DNA of 64,000 nt from NCBI GenBank assembly GCA_019096065.1, contig JAGUCH010000003.1, positions 5,518,001 to 5,582,000 of the forward strand, in the 5' to 3' direction. The notes beneath the pieces were generated by a model, which searched no databases, was not told the origin of the DNA, and saw only the letters and a list, made by a program, of their open reading frames with translations. Position numbers and translations under genes: made by a program. Each line of letters opens with the position of its first letter. Within the stretch, counting starts at the first letter, position 1. This document shows, one piece after another, positions 58,568 to 64,000 of the stretch. The stretch comes from Paracyclopina nana (Eukaryota > Arthropoda > Copepoda > Cyclopoida > Cyclopettidae).

Positions 58568-58585
58568 CAAAAGGGGTTCGCTGGG
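58568..58585 (-). repeat. Right terminal inverted repeat of the CMC element
   Basis: CAAAAGGGGTTCGCTGGG is the exact complement of the left terminus. The following two bases are CT. Confidence 0.85.
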
Positions 58586-61500
58586 CTGTATGCACACTCT
58601 AGCTGCTTTTTACTATTATATATACTGCGCTCTATTTCTCGTGGTTCTTTTGCGGCGAACGCTCTCACTTTGTCTAATTAATGGAGACAGTTTGTCCTAA
58701 ACCTCTTTTTCCCATGGTCATAGTTAATATTTTGGCTGATCCGCTTTGTCTCAATTACGCAGATGGCTCTCTGTTTCGAGTGCATAGCAAATACCAAATA
58801 ATTTATGCCTAAAAATAAGCCTCACATTTGAAAGCCACCTACATGCTCCTGATAAATGCTTAGTAAGATACTCTAGTAGACAATGTTTTTGTAACATTAT
58901 TGTGAAAACATTATAATAGGCAGAGCTCGAGTTGACAGGCAGCCATTTGAATTTTTAAAGCCTCGTTTGGTCAGGTTGCGTGGCTTGAAATGCTGAATTT
59001 AATGAAGTGCTTACACCATTTATTACTTGAGAAATAAGTTCGCGCTGTCGGCTTTGAGTGTGTATAGAAAACAAACACGATAATGGCTCTTTAGCTAATT
59101 TTCTGCACGCAAAAGACTGTAATTGCCTTGAAAACGTTTCCAGCCAGCGCCTCAACTGTATAGTATATAATAAATGCCATGCTCAATGATAGATTATGCA
59201 GCGTGCAACAGCGAATGAAGCGTTGCATTTTCGCCCAAAAACTTTTTCCAATATTGCGCGTCGTTACGCTCGTATCTATGTTCTGGCACCTGCAACATCA
59301 ATTTGTTTGAACACGATGAAAGGCGGCCCCTCATTATTAAATGCCATCGTTAATGCGCGTGGCGTAATTACGCATAGGAAGTTACAAAAAAATGGCCACG
59401 ATGGTGTGTGGCTCATCACCAGCGCATCTGTGGAATTGAGTGAAACTTTTCTGAAACATTAGTTCTCTCGACTCACAAGACCATTTTTTGCCCTGGTCGT
59501 TTTCGAGTTTGGGCTCCAACTAGCAGCATAGGTGTTGGCTGATTTGGTCAGTCAAGCAACCTGATTCATTAGTGGCTCTATGTTCTCCACATCCCACTCG
59601 ACTTTAGCGCTATATACGTAGTACTATGGGGGGATAGTAAAAAATTAAGCATGCATTATGTCCCCCGACACAAGATCAATTACATGCCCATAAATTAGGG
59701 GTAGTTTGAAGTCAGAGGTTTTGAATACAACAAACCCTCCCCTGCTGCTATGGCTGCCAGGTCTTCGTTAAATCCACCCCTTTTCCTTGTTTGGAGACAA
59801 GATAACCATCTCCAAGCATACACACGTACACACAAACTTTGATTCCTAGTTGGTTTAGATGAGCAATTAGAGAAATCCCCTTAATTCATTTTGCTCGCAG
59901 ATAGCATCTGCGTGTACAGTGCAGTAATAGATCATTTGGGAGGAGGGTTGAAATCAATTACGTGTCAACGTCCTCAGTCCAGCGGATGAAAATTGAAAAT
60001 GTTGCAGACCTCAAGACCAATTAACAATTAGCATTTTGGCCTATTGCACTCGGCTTGGAAAACGCATCACATTTCTTGTACGCAATGCGCAGCCTTTTTT
60101 GCTGCGATTAACAACACCGCGTACCAATTGACACGTGTGTTGTTGTGTTTGTAAACATAGCATAGTTTGTTGTTGTTGTGAACACTTTGCCTGAAAGCCG
60201 ATGGGTGTTGGGTGCATCTTTTAACTAGAAAGTGCATACCACCAAACTCTTGCAATTTTCCCTAATCGTCATCATGCTCTTTGCGAAATTGGGTCCCTTT
60301 TTCATACTTATTAGTAGTAAATCTTGCGTTTCTTCAGTTGTTTCTTCATTCAGGGAAAAAAGGCTCTCGCTTGTTTGCTCCATTCTGCCTTTTGCTTGTA
60401 GTTGTGTATTGTGCCTGTTTACAGCAATTGCTCCACGAGCTAAGTGCTATTTCCAGTCATAATAAAGCCTGCTGCTAAAAAATCCCCTTTTCTCAAGGCA
60501 CTTTATTTATACTATTGTAGTAGCACAAAAAGAAGAAGATATCTCGTGGCGTTTGACAATAAATAGAGCCATTCAATCCATATTCACCCATAATCCGTTT
60601 CGCTCTACTTTTTTCGACTGAAAAAGTTTCAGAACGTCGTAGAGAATATCTTTCACTGTCTTTCTGACACATTCCGACACTTTGATTGATGCCACCCCTT
60701 TTCCTGTTGGCTTTCTTTTGCCATGGCTTCTTTTTCTCTCAGCCCAAGATTATCTCCAGCTCGTGGATTCTTCATAGCGGATAAAGATGAAAACTGAATT
60801 AGCATGTGAAAAGCAAACAACGACTCTCCAGCTTATGCTCAATTTTTCACTGAGAAAAGTCAACCACCTATCTAAGAAGTATATGCAGCTGCTGTGATGA
60901 CATAAGATCCCTCTCTCGTAGTGGTATATTGCATATATAGGGAAAAAAGGGGAGCAGAATTCAATATACAATATGCCTGCACAGTTGAGCAAACCTCAGT
61001 TTAAGGGAAAACCACAACTTGGCCCAATTACATTATACCCAGAAGAGTCAAAAGTCACAGTATGTGAAAAGAGGAAAACACATCGCATATCCAACTTATC
61101 TTCAGCATCAAGTGCAGGAATCTCAAAGGCTGTATAGTACTACGTGTGTGTGAAAGCATCTGAGCAGGGGATTTGAAGATGGTTTTTACCCTTTGTTTAC
61201 ACCGGCAGCCACAGATTTTTGGATAGTGTAGTAGTATAGTGCGAGCTGGCAAAATGTGGGTGTGAGAAAAACCATCAAGTTTCACGTCTAAGTGCTCCTG
61301 TTCTCCTCCACTATAGGGGTAGTCAAATAATACGTCTTGGAAGATGGGGTGCATAACTTTTCAACCAGGGATTGTCATTTGCAGACGACTACCTACATTA
61401 TCATCATCACTAGCTAGTATGATCGTCTTCTATATTGGCTTTCCAGGAAATGTAAAAGGACAAACAAGGAAAGATCTGGATCTATTGGAATTATTGCTGC

Positions 61501-61758
61501 TCACCGAGCTGTCGCCCAATATGATACTATTGCCATGGTATAGCGGGGAAAACACACGAGGAGCATGCAATAATAATAATCATGGAAGGGTGCATACACT
61601 TAGTGCCGTAAATGGGTCCCTGGATTATCATATCTTATTCAATCTTTAAGCTATCGCTTTCTCGTCATATCAAGCCTCATTGTCGAGTTAAAATTGAAGA
61701 AAAAAACCTACGACATCCTCAGCACTTGATGTAATTGCCAGGGCATTTTGAGGCTTAC
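58586..61758 (-). other. Right part of the large ADAMTS-like intron; no supported gene
   Basis: AT-rich sequence with no recognisable domain-coding frame, RNA gene or structured repeat. It lies between the CMC transposon and the probable first exon. Confidence 0.45.
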
Positions 61759-61821
61759 CTGTGAGGCAGACGAAGCTCGTAGCACAAGTAGAAGTACTGT
61801 TGTTGCTGTGCACAGCATCAT
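61759..61821 (-). CDS. Probable first coding exon (signal peptide) of the ADAMTS-like gene
   Basis: The minus strand reads ATGATG at 61821 and encodes 21 residues: M-M-L-C-T-A, a hydrophobic core T-V-L-L-L-V-L, then R-A-S-S-A-S-Q. This is a textbook secretion signal with an A/S-rich cleavage site. It ends at a consensus donor CAG|GTAAGC in phase 0, matching the phase-0 start of the exon at 36563. No other minus-strand cellular gene lies between. The join implies a 25.2-kb intron. It could instead belong to an unseen gene, or a further exon may lie between. Confidence 0.6.
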
Positions 61822-63353
61822 CGTGATATCCTTATTTTGCCAGCACTTTTTTTAGTTTTTCACTGGAACATCATCACTGCGCGCTGCTGACCACCAGCTG
61901 CTGTCTTAAAGTTTCACGCACGTACTCGTGTTCTGAAAAATTAAAATACGAGCGAATTGAGAGGAGCATTGTTGTCGCAGGTCAGTTATGTCTCTATCTT
62001 ATATCAACAAACGCAGCCTATACGAGTCCCTGTACTGCTTCTGCGTATACACATTTATAGTATATGTAGGTGTGGACAGTCTCATTATTTAATCAATGAG
62101 AAATTACACCTTGAAACTTTAGACAGAAGTAGTACCGTGCGACAATTGCTCACAAATTATATCTTAGGACACCTGAAAAAGAAAAACGTTGCGATACGAG
62201 AGGAATGTGGTATGCTGCAATCTAGCGAAAAGTCAACATGTTTTGATTGTTTTCTCTGTGAAGTACTAGAAAGCAGCGGTAGAGCACATTAAATGATACG
62301 GGATCTTGAGCCCCCAATTTATTAGACATTTATTGCGAAAGCTTAAAACAGCTCTCGGAAATATGAAATTAGGCAGCAATTTTTCGTCCATGTCGTTTGC
62401 GACCACAAGGCATAATAACAGTACTGTGTGTTGTTCAAAAGCTTTCAGTAGCATAGCTCTGCTACGAGTCGTAGCTTACAAAATACTGCAGCTTGTCTGT
62501 TTTTTTTCACCGCTTCTACAGCTTTATGCTTCCACCACTTGGCTCGTACGACGTCGATGCCAATTAATAAGACAAATATTGACTACTTAGGCGCAACGTG
62601 ACTACAGGGCATAAAATGATAATAGCGCTGAAAATTCGCTCGTTGCATTCAGCCCATTAAAAAAACTGGCTACGAGTTAATTTAACCCAGCCCAGTTTCA
62701 AAGTTTGCACAAGAGCTGAATTAAAAAAACCCCGCTCCTGACTAAATTCAAATATGGGTCGTAATTGCTAAGTTTCGAAAGCAATCAGAAAGCTGTCATC
62801 CGGTTTATTGCTGCCATTCCAATTACTATTGGAGAACATTCTGAAGGTATCGTCATGTTCACCTTCTATGCACCAATAAACCACAAACTGGGCACATAGG
62901 GTAAACTATAGCTATTTTCTGAGGCGAACCACTATAATTGGTGATCGCTTATACTGAGGCCCATGCGCTGGAATCAGTGGAATTCACTAAAGTACATTTC
63001 CAAAAATTCGACTCGGTCCATTGCCAAGCTAGATGTTTTAAAAGTAGATAATTGGATAACGCACCAAGCCATCCATCATGCATGGTCGTGATCTTAGGAA
63101 AATTGATGTTTTCTAAGATCTGCCCTAGTCTTTACTTACAAAAAGTCAAGGCTGTAATCAAAACAAGGCTAGATATTTTTAGCCTAATTGACCTTCTTTT
63201 GTGGTGGACTTTTATAAGTGGCGTTATGCTCAATACACGAACACGTATAGGGCGTTCAGTCTTTTATCTGTGAAGTTGCCAATTAGCTTGACAGAGCTAG
63301 GAGAATGAGCGCAAATTGCTGTTTTTCTCAGAACTATAAAATGTACGCTTAAC
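61822..63353. other. Upstream region of the ADAMTS-like gene; no supported gene
   Basis: It presumably contains the promoter of the minus-strand gene starting at 61821. A CA-dinucleotide Inr-like stretch occurs just upstream, but no TATA box was found. No coding frame is convincing. Confidence 0.4.
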
Positions 63354-63437
63354 TAGGGTTCTTGATATTCCTCCGCGACTTCGTTTTACTACGTTTACGT
63401 AGTACTACGAAGTCGCGGAGGAATATCTAGAACCCTC
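63354..63437. repeat. 84-bp hairpin with ~40-bp arms
   Basis: The arms contain ATATTCCTCCGCGACTTCG and its exact complement, and are flanked by GGGTTCT/AGAACCC. The centre is nearly palindromic (ACTACGTTTACGTAGT). Only about three mismatches occur over 40 bp. It is noncoding and could be a miniature foldback element or a cruciform-forming site. Confidence 0.75.
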
Positions 63438-64000
63438 CCCACTAGAACTTTTAAATCATGAATGTGCTATGGATCCCTCATAGGTTGCCATGAGAGATCT
63501 ATGATCGATCCATGGTCCCATGGATCTGCCATAATGGCTCATGGAATAATGGATGGCAGATTTTTTCCTTAATTATGTTTCATGACCAATCTATGATCCA
63601 TTAATTCCTCATTGACTGTTGACGCAAAGACCTGAAATTTTTAGATTGCTAATTGAATAATTAGCCATTTTCAAATGACCTGTTATGTGGCATTTTCCTC
63701 ATCAAGGAAATGGCCATTTCATCATGACCAAATTAAGACACGATCATGATAATAACAGTTTATCTTTTTTCTTTTTCAGTATGTTCATCTCTAAAACTGC
63801 AAAATGACAATAATTCCTGGTTGTAATCATCATATCATTTTTATTGCAACAATGTATTGTTTATGTAACCATACTACACATCAATATCATTATAGTACCA
63901 AATGCATGCTGAATTAACTCAAGCATATTAGTACCAGCGGAAAATGAAAAATATACGAAAAAAGTAATGGTGTCATTGTTAGGCATCATTCATTAATGAC
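63438..64000. other. AT-rich end of window with CCATGG/ATGGATC words
   Basis: Between about 63465 and 63610 the words ATGGATC, CCATGG, CTATGATC and CTCATGG recur in both orientations, giving several small overlapping palindromes. No gene is visible. Confidence 0.35.

Larger units (their letters stand above)
50539..58585. mobile_element. Complete CMC (CACTA/Mirage/Chapaev-type) DNA transposon, 8,047 bp
   Basis: Identical terminal inverted repeats of 18 bp bound the unit: CCCAGCGAACCCCTTTTG at 50539-50556 and its exact complement at 58568-58585. A CT dinucleotide flanks both ends, a candidate 2-bp target duplication. Just inside each end are clusters of short subterminal motifs built on AAGTCGATC and its complement, a hallmark of CACTA-type elements. 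Two head-to-head genes fill the interior: a transposase (plus) and a nine-exon accessory gene (minus). Both are uninterrupted, so the element may be autonomous and recently active. It lies in the large intron of the ADAMTS-like gene. The superfamily name rests on the transposase motifs and end structure, not on a search. Confidence 0.82.

Overview
The window is nuclear DNA of an invertebrate animal. The genes have GT-AG introns, mostly 44-65 bp with some of 106-150 bp. They include SNW1, GDPD1, TMEM41A and AMMECR1 orthologues, a CYP2-clan P450 and an ADAMTS-like matrix gene with a C-terminal PLAC domain. This set, together with BEL/Pao, Ty3/gypsy, hAT and CMC transposable elements, suggests an arthropod, perhaps a crustacean. 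That assignment is inference.

Layout: 1-8.8 kb is retroelement sequence. It holds the gag and start of pol of a Ty3/gypsy element (minus strand, cut by the window edge), a 5'-truncated BEL/Pao integrase (plus), and a long gag-like plus-strand reading frame with three zinc-knuckle-like motifs and one in-frame UAG. 8.8-15.2 kb is a graveyard of DNA transposons and tRNA-like repeats. It includes a hAT-type element with a perfect 8-bp target duplication that was itself invaded by a 1.78-kb long-inverted-repeat element. 15.7-27.5 kb is a compact gene cluster: SNW1 (minus) diverges from GDPD1 (plus), which converges on TMEM41A (minus); then come two small unrecognised genes (minus), a P450 (plus) and AMMECR1 (plus). 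28.5-36.6 kb, with a probable signal-peptide exon at 61.8 kb, is one minus-strand ADAMTS-like gene with 11 thrombospondin type-1 repeats, an ADAMTS cysteine-rich module, an Ig domain and PLAC. Its inferred first intron is about 25 kb.

That intron holds the most interesting object in the window: an apparently complete 8,047-bp CMC (CACTA/Mirage/Chapaev-type) DNA transposon at 50,539-58,585. It has identical 18-bp terminal inverted repeats, clustered subterminal repeats and two head-to-head genes. One is an intact 969-residue transposase (plus). The other is an intact 947-residue, nine-exon protein of no family I recognise (minus), in the position of a TnpA-like accessory protein. The remaining sequence shows no gene that I can support.

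Exon boundaries were read by eye from GT/AG signals, reading-frame continuity and remembered family sequences. No search was run.
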